From positions 62,001 to 126,000 of the forward strand of contig NW_027417100.1 of the NCBI RefSeq assembly GCF_009905375.1: a DNA stretch of 64,000 nt. Direction: 5' to 3'. A model generated the notes under the pieces. It made no database searches. It saw nothing but the letters and a program-made list of their open reading frames with translations, and had not been told where the DNA came from. The stretch comes from Apium graveolens (taxonomy: Eukaryota > Streptophyta > Magnoliopsida > Apiales > Apiaceae). The translations under genes and the position numbers were made by a program. Shown in pieces: positions 24,768 through 33,606 of the stretch. Within the stretch, counting starts at the first letter, position 1; the number at the start of each line of letters is the position of its first letter.

Positions 24768-26225
24768 CGAGCTTCGTTTTGATATGTGGTTCGTTTGAAT
24801 CCGATGTACGGTTTAGGAGAAACGACCGTTTTATGTAACGGCGTTTCGCGACCGAACCATTACCCCTCGCCTTACTTTCAAAACTTGGTTAAGGACTTTA
24901 AATGACTATTTGGGGTATGAAACATTTATGTAAAGTGGATTAGGCAGTTGGTAAGGTGCTCGCGAAAGAATCTCCTTAAAACTCTTAATGGCTAATTTAT
25001 TAAAAATGGTGGAGCTGAGGGTACTCGAGCGACTTAAGTGAATCGTTAAGCGCGAAAGCGAACGTTAGGACTCTAAATGGTTAAAGTCTAGTTTCTTAAG
25101 CGATCGGGGTTTAATTCCGACTTATGTTGTTATTCATAGGTTATCGGACCCACTCTAAGCTTAAGTCTATCCGGGAGCACTCAAGCAAGTTTTCCACCCG
25201 GTATACTGTTGTTGTGATGTATATATGTATATGCATTATCTTGTGATAAGTGCATGATTGTTATTAGCAAATTCTTGCGATATATTGGAGCATGTTGATA
25301 TGATATATATGCATGCCTGTTTCGTATTCTTGATTTATATATCTGTTGGTTCAAATGCTTATTAGTTGCATAATACCTATGCTAGAGATAAGCAGTAGTT
25401 GCATATACCCTGAGTGTAGGGGACCCAAAGGTGAACCCTTTTCTAAAACCGGGAGTAGATGTTCCCAAGTATATTATATATATATTTATATATATATATT
25501 GATGTAGTTTTCAAAACTATTAATCGAATAAGGTTTATTCGATAACTTTATATTATTTAATGAATATTATTTCGAATATTCATTCGGGGGCTTATGACTC
25601 CTTTTATTTTATTTAATGAATATTATTTCGAATATTCATTCGGGGGCTTATGACTCATTTTATTTTATTTAATGAATATTATTTCGAATATTCATTCGGG
25701 GGCTTATGACTCCTTTTTTTATTGAATATTATTCGAATATTCATTCGAGGGCTTATGACTCCTTTTATTTTATTTAATGAATATTATTTCGAATATTCAT
25801 TCGGGGGCTTATGACTCCTTTTATTTTATTTAATGAATATTATTTTGAATATTCATTCGGGGGCTTATGACTCCTTTTTTTATTGAATATTATTCGAATA
25901 TTCATTCGAGAGCTTATGACTACTTTTATTTTATTTAATGAATATTATTTCGAATATTCATTCGGGGGCTTATGACTCCTTTTATTTTATTTAATGAATA
26001 TTATTTTGAATATTCATTCGGGGGCTTATGACTCCTTTTTTTATTGAATATTATTCGAATATTCATTCGAGGGCTTATGACTCCTTTTATTTTATTTAAT
26101 GAATATTATTTCGAATATTCATTCGAGGGCTTATGACTCAGTTTATTTTATTAGCTGAATATTATTTGAATATTCATTCGGGGACTTATGACTCAGTTTA
26201 TATTATTTAATGAATATTATTTTTG
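24768..26225 (+). repeat. LTR E internal duplication, first copy
   Basis: Runs from the gagcttcgttttgatatg block through the first hairpin array. A second, almost identical copy starts at 26822. Only one copy exists in the C and D LTRs, so the duplication arose in E or its parent. Confidence 0.9.
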
Positions 26226-26226
26226 C
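25545..26226 (+). repeat. Hairpin minisatellite with higher-order A-A-B structure
   Basis: About 12 full units plus a partial one. Type A is 56 bp and contains a perfect 10-bp stem (AATGAATATT and its complement) around a 6-base ATTTCG loop. Type B is 49 bp with a shorter 5-base loop and a gaggg instead of ggggg flank. The order reads A A A B A A B A A B A C, giving a 161-bp A-A-B higher-order repeat. Every unit ends in cttatgact(c/a)c. Confidence 0.9.
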
Positions 26227-26710
26227 AGGTGACCCCCATAAATAAATAAACTTAAACAAGGTGAGTAAAATGCGTTATATAAATAAATGATTTTCGCAGC
26301 TTTCATTTATATCTCGTTGAAATTGCTGCATTACTATTATCATATCTAAATCAATGGTACCATACTTTTGCGGAAGAGTCAATGCTTTCATTAAAATTTG
26401 AAAGTACTAAAATAATTTATTTATTTTACATCTCCTACCTAAAATATCTTAATTTCTAAAATATTATGAATATATAATTTATTATCAAATTATATTATTT
26501 AAAAATTTAAAATTAAGAATTTTATGGTTTAAATTTTTAATTCAAATAAAATTTAAAAAATATATGCAATTAAATGAAAACATCATGCAATTAAATAAAT
26601 TAGGGTAGAATATGAATTGGTTATACTTGATTTTTGGATAAAACCCGGATCGAAATTATATATATATATCCGGTTTCAAAAATAGAAAATCGTAACATAT
26701 TGTAATATTT

Positions 26711-26741
<31 letters not shown>

Positions 26742-26821
26742 TAGTACAAAGTTATATACTAATATTTTTTACTTTCATGCCGGAAAATAATTGCACATTT
26801 GCCCGACACACCTCTTGAAAT
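26226..26821 (+). other. AT-rich spacer inside LTR E, origin unknown
   Basis: 596 bp between the duplicated blocks, absent from the C, D and A LTRs. It includes a (TAA)n microsatellite at 26711-26741 and an AT tract near 26655. It begins TTTTGCAGGTGACC and has an AAGGTGAGT near 26257, which look like splice acceptor and donor, but there is no useful ORF. An inverted copy lies at about 47805-48395. Confidence 0.7.
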
Positions 26822-28160
26822 CGAGCTTCGTTTTGATATGTGGTTCGTTTGAATCCGATGTACGGTTTAGGAGAAACGACCGTTTTATGTAACGGCGTTT
26901 CGCGACCGAACCATTACCCCTCGCCTTACTTTCAAAACTTGGTTAAGGACTTTAAATTACTATTTGGGGTATGAAACATTTATGTAAAGTGGATTAGACA
27001 GTTGGTAAGGTGCTCGCGAAAGAATCGCCTTAAAACTCTTAATGGCTAATTTATTAAAAATGGTGGAGTTAAGGGTACTCGAGCGACTTAAGTGAATCGT
27101 TAAGCGCGAAAGCGAACGTTAGGACTCTAAATGGTTAAAGTCTAGTTTCTTAAGCGACCGGGGTTTAATTCCGACTTATGTTATTATTCATAGGTTATCG
27201 GACCCACTCTAAGCTTAAGTCTATCCGGGAGCACTCAGGCAAGTTTTCCACCCGTTATACTGTTGTTGTGATGTATATATGTATATGCATTATCTTGTGA
27301 TAAGTGCATGATTGTTATTAGCAAATTCTTGCGATATATTGGAGCATGTTGATATGATATATATGCATGCCTGTTTCGTATTCTTGATTTATATATCTAT
27401 TGGTTCAAATGCTTATTAGTTGCATAATACCTATGCTAGAGATAAGCAGTAGTTGCGTATACCCTGAGTGTAGGGGACCCAAAGGTGAACATTTTCTAAA
27501 ACCGGGAGTAGATGTTCCCAAGTATATTATATATATATTTATATATATATATATATATATATATTGATGTAGTTTTCAAAACTATTAATCGAATAAGGTT
27601 TATTCGATAACTTTATATTATTTAATGAATATTATTTCGAATATTCATTCGGGGGCTTATGACTCCTTTTATTTTATTTAATGAATATTATTTTGAATAT
27701 TCATTCGGGGGCTTATGACTCCTTTTATTTTATTTAATGAATATTATTTCGAATATTCATTCGGGGGCTTATGACTCCTTTTTTTATTGAATATTATTCG
27801 AATATTCATTCGAGGACTTATGACTCCTTTTATTTTATTTAATGAATATTATTTCGAATATTCATTCGGGGGCTTATGACTCCTTTTATTTTATTTAATG
27901 AATATTATTTCGAATATTCATTCGGGGGCTTATGACTCCTTTTATTTTATTTAATGAATATTATTTCGAATATTCATTCGGGGGCTTATGACTCCTTTTT
28001 TTATTGAATATTATTCGAATATTCATTCGAGGGCTTATGACTCCTTTTATTTTATTTAATGAATATTATTTCGAATATTCATTCGAGGGCTTATGACTCA
28101 GTTTATTTTATTAACTGAATATTATTTGAATATTCATTCGGGGACTTATGACTCAGTTTA
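26822..28160 (+). repeat. LTR E internal duplication, second copy
   Basis: Repeats 24768 onward with few substitutions and a different number of minisatellite units. The downstream sequence then continues as the normal 3' half of the LTR. Confidence 0.9.
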
Positions 28161-28212
28161 TATTATTTAATGAATATTATTTGAATATCCATTTGAGGAC
28201 CTATGACTCCGA
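27610..28212 (+). repeat. Second hairpin minisatellite array of LTR E
   Basis: About 11 units of the same A and B types, order roughly A A A B A A A B A C D, ending in a diverged unit (atccatttgaggacc) before the U3 sequence common to all LTRs. An AT microsatellite lies just upstream, at about 27525-27565. Confidence 0.88.
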
Positions 28213-28726
28213 TTATTTACTGAAATATATTCTTTATTTTATTAAAGAATAAGGTGTCGATAATCAAACTTATTTTTGATTATTCAAATAAGATAGTACT
28301 TTCGTATAAGTATATCTTTGGTTATTTAATACTCATTTCAAGTATAAGTTTTACAACTTCTACTTCAATTATTTGTATAAAGATTATTCATTATGGGAAT
28401 ATTATTTAAATAATAATATTCAGATATTTTCTAATATATTGGGACTGATTTACTTTATTAAATCAGCATTACTCCAAACACTCTTTAAAGTGTTTTCGAG
28501 TCTTTAAAATGATTTTAAAAAGTTAGAGCGGATCCCAAAACTCATTTTTTATATATTTAAGATCTTCCTTTTAAAGGGGATTTAAATACTCGCTCAAAAC
28601 CAGAGGGATCCGGCTCTGTGATGTATTTTATATTCGCAATAAGGTTGCGGTTTTGGTAAATGAATTGATTACTTACCCAATGTTCGGGAACTAAGTCCAT
28701 CTATTTGAGTCGGCATAAGCAACATG

Positions 28727-28813
28727 GGCTCAGTGGGCGTCCATGAAAGTTTTAAGTGGCTCAGTGGGAGTCCATCAAATGCGTAAGTGGCTGAGTGGCA
28801 GTCTAGCATAAGG
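28727..28813 (+). repeat. Three-unit 31-bp tandem repeat (ggctcagtgg)
   Basis: Three imperfect units, each starting GGCTCAGTGG or GGCTGAGTGG followed by (g/c)(a/c)gtcc. Present in LTR E and its copies (inverted near 45840-45910, direct near 49740-49820), with a reduced version in D. Confidence 0.75.
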
Positions 28814-29390
28814 TCCTATTGCGACCAGGGTGATGACCAGTGGGGAATTCGTCCGTCTACTAGTAGAAAAGGTTACTTATTGGTATCTTTGTCTAATCAG
28901 CAAGATATCAGGTTTATGCCAAGGTTTTCTCCTTTCCAAAATTCATTGGATATTGCAACTCTGTTTATAATTTTCATAACAGAGGTTTTCAAGGAGTGTA
29001 TGAAATGTATATATATATAGGTGTATATATATATCGGGACTTAATGAAGTATCTCGTAACTTCATTATTTATAATGATATTTCAAGGATTGAATCTATTC
29101 AAGTCTTATCTTGTAGTCTCATCTGGGTGATGAACTTTTGAAACTGATTATAACTTGAACGGTGGTAGTTCAAGCAGTATTCGGATATAACTATATTGGA
29201 GTATCTTGTAACTTCATCTTTTAAACTTATATCTAGTAAAAGATTATCTTGTACATGTCAAAGATTTTCGGAAAAACGTTGAGACAAGGTTAGATATAGG
29301 AGATCACCTTGCAACGATATTTTATACAGTTATAAACTGGAACTCTGTGTATATTATACATGTCAGAGGATTTCAAAGATTGTGAAAAGT

Positions 29391-29408
29391 ATATATGTAT
29401 ATATATAC
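29391..29408 (+). promoter_or_regulatory. Putative TATA region of LTR E
   Basis: TATATATGTATATATATAC, followed by a perfect GCGAC-ttg-GTCGC stem at 29419-29431. An AATAAA lies at 29805-29810 and the LTR ends at 29982, as expected for U3-R-U5 order. Confidence 0.45.
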
Positions 29409-29804
29409 TGAATATTTTGCGACTTGGTCGCGTTAAGATATCATCTTGGTTCATTTCTTCTTGACCAAGACTTTCATGAGTACTATGAGAATGCTCATAT
29501 ATTGTTAATTATTATACATATTATTTCGGTGGGCTTGTTGTTCACCCTTGCTTTCTTCTTTCATCACACAACATCAGATAGACAAGTTGAACAGGACCAA
29601 TCTTTCAATTCGCGAGCGGATAGGAAACGTTCCGCAGTTTCCTATAGGCGTTGATGTCGCTGTAGCTGAGGTAGGAACTACCAATAGGCTAGGCTTTCAA
29701 CTTTTGATGTACCAGACTTATGTATCTCTATCAATTGTAATAATGGCAAAGAAATGTAAATTTATTCAGAAACCCTTTTAAGGTGTAATGGCATATAATT
29801 TTGG

Positions 29805-29810
29805 AATAAA
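29805..29810 (+). terminator. Candidate polyadenylation signal of LTR E
   Basis: AATAAA 172 bp before the LTR end, conserved at the same place in the other LTR copies (21764 and 59323). Confidence 0.45.
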
Positions 29811-29982
29811 ATGACTCGTGTTATTTTTGGATATTCATCTCTGAGACTATAACTTGTGGTGTGTGTGTTTATTATGGGGTCACAGTACAAAGTAGTTGAT
29901 TGTTTATTAAGATTGGGTGTTATTAAGGGAAATGGAACTCGTGACAACCCGGATCCCCGACCCCGGATTTGGGGGTGTTACA

Positions 29983-29987
29983 GTGAT
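29983..29987. repeat. Right target-site duplication of solo LTR E (gtgat)
   Basis: Matches 23432-23436. The same LTR/gag junction with gtgat recurs at 44649-44654 (inverted) and 51001-51006, which marks those as segmental copies of this junction. Confidence 0.93.
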
Positions 29988-30601
29988 AATCAGGGAGGTC
30001 GTAATTAAGATATAAGGAACCCAGAATATAATGAAGTGGAAAATGAGGATTTAAATTAAAAGATGACCCCAATTATGGGGAATAGGAAGAAATATTTAGA
30101 CTGAGAAAACAGAATTCGAGCAAGATAGGAAGAACCAGATGGTACTCCTATTGGGAAATCCATGGACCTGTCTAAAACAAAACTTATACTTTTACCCCTA
30201 ACCACCACCTTGAGGAAACAATATGGTGTGAAATTCTTTCAGGACCTTTAAGTCGCTAAGCTCTCAGAGTTCTAAGGAACAAGCTGACCCAGTCAAGGCA
30301 AGAGCCTGGCTAAAGGAAATATAGGAATCATTTGAGATTCTAAATGATTGACGAATCACAAAAGACTGTTTTTGTCACTTACCCTCCTAAGAGAGAGGCC
30401 ACCCGCTGGTGAAAGGCCAAGGAAGGCACGGAGCAAGAGATTATAATAAATTGATTAAAGTTCAGTCAATTGTTTTCGAAAAAGTAATTCCCAAGGTTAT
30501 GAAGTGAGTGTAAAAGCTTTAGAGCCAGAACAAAGGCGAACGAGTATGATGAAATATGAAGCTAAGTTGTAAAAGTTGTCAAGATTCGTTCTGATGATAA
30601 G
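29988..30601 (+). pseudogene. Gypsy C gag remnant, first copy
   Basis: Continues the gag broken by LTR E. It contains FFRTFKSLSSQSS, then ADPVKARAWLKEI around 30282-30316, with stops in frame. It is truncated at 30601 where copia F begins. Near-identical copies lie at 51007-51620 and, inverted, at 44035-44648. A few substitutions separate the three. Confidence 0.8.
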
Positions 30602-30963
30602 TGTTAGATATATTTGATAATGTCATGGCTAATATGTTTTATGTTTAGATTTCAGATCTTATTTGAACAGAACAAATCAGTACTTAACTGTCGATCAGTA
30701 CTTATACTGGAAGTCAGGACTTAAGGGATATCAGGAGATAAGCATCAGGAGATAGATATCAGAACTTAAGTACTGAAGGACGATCAGATAAGGACAGTAG
30801 CTGATTAAAGTTAAGAAGATCAAGATAAACATAAGAAGAGATATGCATGAAGAAGGAATTCCGTGAAGAATAGAATACTTGGAATAGAAGATATCTGATT
30901 GATATATTTAAGGAAGCAGAATTATATTCCATATCAATTAGCGATTATCTTGTAACTGTGTAG

Positions 30964-30973
30964 TATATAAATA
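30964..30973 (+). promoter_or_regulatory. Copia F LTR TATA box
   Basis: TATATAAATA, a near-ideal plant TATA box 239 bp before the LTR end. An AATAAA lies 133 bp downstream, consistent with a short R region. Confidence 0.7.
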
Positions 30974-31105
30974 CAGACATAGGGTTTACACTATAAGTGT
31001 TATCATTATCGAGAATATTATTTACTATAACCCTAGCAGCTCTCGTGATATTTTGTTCATCACTGAGAGATAACAGTTTCGGATTGTAACAGAGTTTATT
31101 GTTTA

Positions 31106-31111
31106 AATAAA
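31106..31111 (+). terminator. Copia F LTR polyadenylation signal candidate
   Basis: AATAAA between the TATA box and the LTR end. A second AATAAA lies near 31157. The copy in the 3' LTR would act on the element transcript. Confidence 0.5.
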
Positions 31112-31204
31112 GTTTGTTTTCTGTTACATAAGTTCTTGAAGTTTGATTTGATTGTAATAAACACTGTATTCACCCCCTCTACAGTGAAAGTGTGACCTAA
31201 CAAG

Positions 31205-31216
31205 TGGTATCAGAGC
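31205..31216 (+). other. Primer-binding site of copia F
   Basis: TGGTATCAGAGC two bases after the LTR, complementary to initiator Met-tRNA. A frame that seems to begin at 31204 with GTG just reads through this site. Confidence 0.95.
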
Positions 31217-31257
31217 CTTCTGTTAACACACATACAGTTAAAGATCCAAACACAATC

Positions 31258-33594
31258 ATGTCTGACACAGAAACTCCAACCAAGCCTACCAAAACTGAGG
31301 AATCATCAAAGACATCAACTCAGAGTCGATATGAGACTATCAGAGTTCCCATATTGAGACCATCTGAATATCCCATATGGAAGGTAAGGATGACCATGTT
31401 TCTGGAAGCAACAGATCCAGAATACCTTGATAGAATCAAGGAAGGGCCTCACAAACCTACCAAGCTCGCTGTTGTAGTTGCAGGTGAAGCAGCAATGACC
31501 GTACCAAAGGAAAAGAGTGATTACACTGCTGAAGATATAGCATCTATTGCTAAGGATGCCAAGGTACGTCACTTATTGCATAGTGCCATTGATAATGTAA
31601 TGTCAAACAGGGTAATCAACTGCAAGACTGCTAAGGAGATATGGGATGCACTGGAGACAAGGTGTCAAGGAACTGAAACAGTTAAGAAGAACAGGAAGAC
31701 AATACTCACTCAAGAGTATGAACACTTTGACTCTAGGACTAATGAGTCATTGACTGATGTATATGAAAGATTTGTCAAACTCTTGAATGACTTGTCATTG
31801 GTTAATAATGAGTATGATCTTGAAGATACAAACCTTAAATTCCTGTTAGCTCTTCCTGAATGTTGGGATTTGAAGGCAACAACAATAAGAGACAACTACA
31901 ATCTTGATGAAACAACTCTTGATGAAATCTATGGAATGCTCAAGACTCATGAACTTGAGATGGAACAAAGAAGCAAGAGGAAAGGAGGAAAGTCAAGGAC
32001 AGTTGCTCTCAAGGCTGAAGAGGAATCCCCCAAACCACCTTCCTCAAAGAAAGACAAGGGTAAAGCTCTTATCATAAAGTCTGATACTGAGTCATCAAGT
32101 TCTGAGAGTGATGATGACTCAGATTCTGAAAGCTTGCCTGAAACTAATGCTGATGAGGAGATGATGAAGCTGTGTGCTCTTATGGTGAAAGGAATCACAA
32201 AGATTGCATACAGGAAGTTCAGGAAGGGAAAGAAGTTTTCCAGGAAAGGCATAAGTTCTGATAAGAAGAATTTCAGAAGATCTGAAGGAAGAGGAGGAAA
32301 GTCTGACAGAGGAGATTACGCTAATGTTAAATGTTATAATTGTGGTGAGAAAGGCCACATATCTCCTGATTGCAAGAAGACCAAGAATGACAAAGGCAAA
32401 GCTCTTGTCACAAAGCAGAAAAGCTGGACAGACACCTCAGACTCTGAAAGTGAGGAGAACTATGCATTGATGGCAAATGCTGATAAATCAAGTTCTGAGA
32501 GCAGTTCTGAAGCTGCTGAAATAAAGGTACCTCAGACTACTTATGCTTTTCATACTGATGATATTAATGAGTTGAGAAGATATCTTAAAACCATGTTTGT
32601 TAGTTATAGAGATCAAACTTTAACATGTGAAAGATTAACTTCTGAAAATCTTGCTTTTAGGAAAAGAAATGATTTCTTAGAAAAAGAGTTAGTCATGTTC
32701 CATCAAACTCAGCAGGATAGAGATGATGCTTTTTATGTTAGGGATGAAGTGCTAAAAATGAATGAATCTCTAAAAACTGAGTTAGAAAAGGAGAGAGAGA
32801 TTATCAGAACTTGGACTAACTCTGGAAAAACAACTCAAAATTTGCTAAGCAGTGGAAACTGGAAAGAGGGCTTAGGCTATGGAGAAAATAAAAATGAAAA
32901 AGGAACTGTAGAAATTAAGCCTGTTGATAAGCAAAAGCCGAAGTTAAAACCTGTTAAGTTTGTAACTGATAAATCCGAAAATGAGAAATCAGAAGTTAAA
33001 AAGGAATTAGCTTCTGACAAACTAAAACAGGAAAAGACAGCTGAAGTTAACATAGGCTTAATGACAAAGAAGCAGCTTAAGCATAAGCTGAAAGATGTTA
33101 AGAATGCAAACAAGGTAAAATCACCTAGGAAAAATAGGAATGGAAAGGAAGGTGTGAATAAAAGCAATAACTATAAATCTGTTCCTGATGCTCCTAGGAA
33201 AGCATGTCATAACTGTGGAAGTTCTAACCATCTGGCTTCTTTTTGCAGGAAGAATAAGAATATTAACTCCTTATCTACAAAGTCAGGAGTAAAGAGTCAG
33301 TCTGTTAGATACAAACCACAAAATCCTTGTTTTCATTGTGGTAGTTTATGGCATTCCATTTATACTTGTAAGGAATATCATAGTTTGTACTATGATTATT
33401 ATCAAATAAAACCTTCTTTAAAGAAAGTTTCTGTTGTTCCTTCTAGTGTAAGTTCTGATTCAAAGTCTGGTAGTATAAGTTCTGATGAGAAAACTGTTAA
33501 CATAAAATCTGATGCTAAATCCGCTGCAAATGTTAACAAACCTAAAAAGGCCAAAGGATCCAAGCAAGTCTGGGTCCTTAAAACTAATAATTAG
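31258..33594 (+). CDS. gag: Copia F gag (capsid/nucleocapsid), 779 codons
   Basis: Starts at the first ATG after the primer site (MSDTETPTKP); the upstream GTG at 31204 lies in the primer site. Residues about 40-230 form a UBN2-type gag domain (PIWKVRMTMFLEATDPEYL; AKEIWDALETRCQGTETVKK; FLLALPECWDLKATTIRDN). Acidic Ser/Glu/Asp runs and basic patches follow. Three CCHC knuckles appear: CYNCGEKGHISPDC (about residue 359), CHNCGSSNHLASFC (about 650) and CFHCGSLWHSIYTC (about 691). Knuckle 1 and knuckles 2-3 are separated by a predicted coiled coil (residues about 440-530). The protein assembles particles and packages RNA. No internal stop. It ends in WVLKTNN and TAG, with TGA four codons later and pol in the same frame. 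Confidence 0.93.
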   Translation: MSDTETPTKPTKTEESSKTSTQSRYETIRVPILRPSEYPIWKVRMTMFLEATDPEYLDRIKEGPHKPTKLAVVVAGEAAMTVPKEKSDYTAEDIASIAKDAKVRHLLHSAIDNVMSNRVINCKTAKEIWDALETRCQGTETVKKNRKTILTQEYEHFDSRTNESLTDVYERFVKLLNDLSLVNNEYDLEDTNLKFLLALPECWDLKATTIRDNYNLDETTLDEIYGMLKTHELEMEQRSKRKGGKSRTVALKAEEESPKPPSSKKDKGKALIIKSDTESSSSESDDDSDSESLPETNADEEMMKLCALMVKGITKIAYRKFRKGKKFSRKGISSDKKNFRRSEGRGGKSDRGDYANVKCYNCGEKGHISPDCKKTKNDKGKALVTKQKSWTDTSDSESEENYALMANADKSSSESSSEAAEIKVPQTTYAFHTDDINELRRYLKTMFVSYRDQTLTCERLTSENLAFRKRNDFLEKELVMFHQTQQDRDDAFYVRDEVLKMNESLKTELEKEREIIRTWTNSGKTTQNLLSSGNWKEGLGYGENKNEKGTVEIKPVDKQKPKLKPVKFVTDKSENEKSEVKKELASDKLKQEKTAEVNIGLMTKKQLKHKLKDVKNANKVKSPRKNRNGKEGVNKSNNYKSVPDAPRKACHNCGSSNHLASFCRKNKNINSLSTKSGVKSQSVRYKPQNPCFHCGSLWHSIYTCKEYHSLYYDYYQIKPSLKKVSVVPSSVSSDSKSGSISSDEKTVNIKSDAKSAANVNKPKKAKGSKQVWVLKTNN

Positions 33595-33606
33595 TGGTCT
33601 TTTTGA

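Larger units (their letters stand above)
23437..29982 (+). mobile_element. Solo LTR E of the gypsy family, expanded to 6.5 kb
   Basis: Begins TGTAATAACCCC, ends GGGGGTGTTACA, and is flanked by a perfect gtgat duplication with no internal region, so it is a solo LTR left by recombination between the two LTRs of a former element. At 6546 bp it is over 2 kb longer than its relatives. A block of about 1.4 kb is present twice (24768-26225 and 26822-28160), separated by 596 bp of unrelated AT-rich sequence, and each block carries an expanded hairpin minisatellite. Its 3' part is duplicated again at 44654-48900 (inverted) and 48963-51001 (direct). Confidence 0.93.
30602..31202 (+). repeat. Copia F 5' LTR
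   Basis: 601 bp, TGTTAGATAT to GACCTAACA with 6-bp terminal inverted repeats. It contains a TATATAAATA box (30964-30973), AATAAA at 31106-31111, several cagtactta elements and one reverse copy of the element-wide AAGTTCTGAT motif (30758-30767). Confidence 0.95.

Noticed and set aside
26226..26821. A small exon bounded by GCAG and GTGAGT
   Set aside because: The bounded piece would be about 30 bp with no coding context; the splice-like edges can occur by chance in AT-rich DNA.
25545..28212. Regular repeats with spacers, resembling a CRISPR array
   Set aside because: Units are contiguous near-identical tandem copies without unique spacers, in a plant LTR; this is a minisatellite.
29424..29654. 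76-codon ORF with a hydrophobic segment, present in several LTR copies (21383, 50443, 44982 minus)
   Set aside because: It starts at TTG, not ATG, and recurs only because the LTR is repeated; the D LTR does not keep this frame. The overlapping ATG ORF is discussed separately.
30597..30601. ATAAG as a target-site duplication of copia F
   Set aside because: The right flank after 43804 is catca..., inverted gag, so there is no matching duplication.
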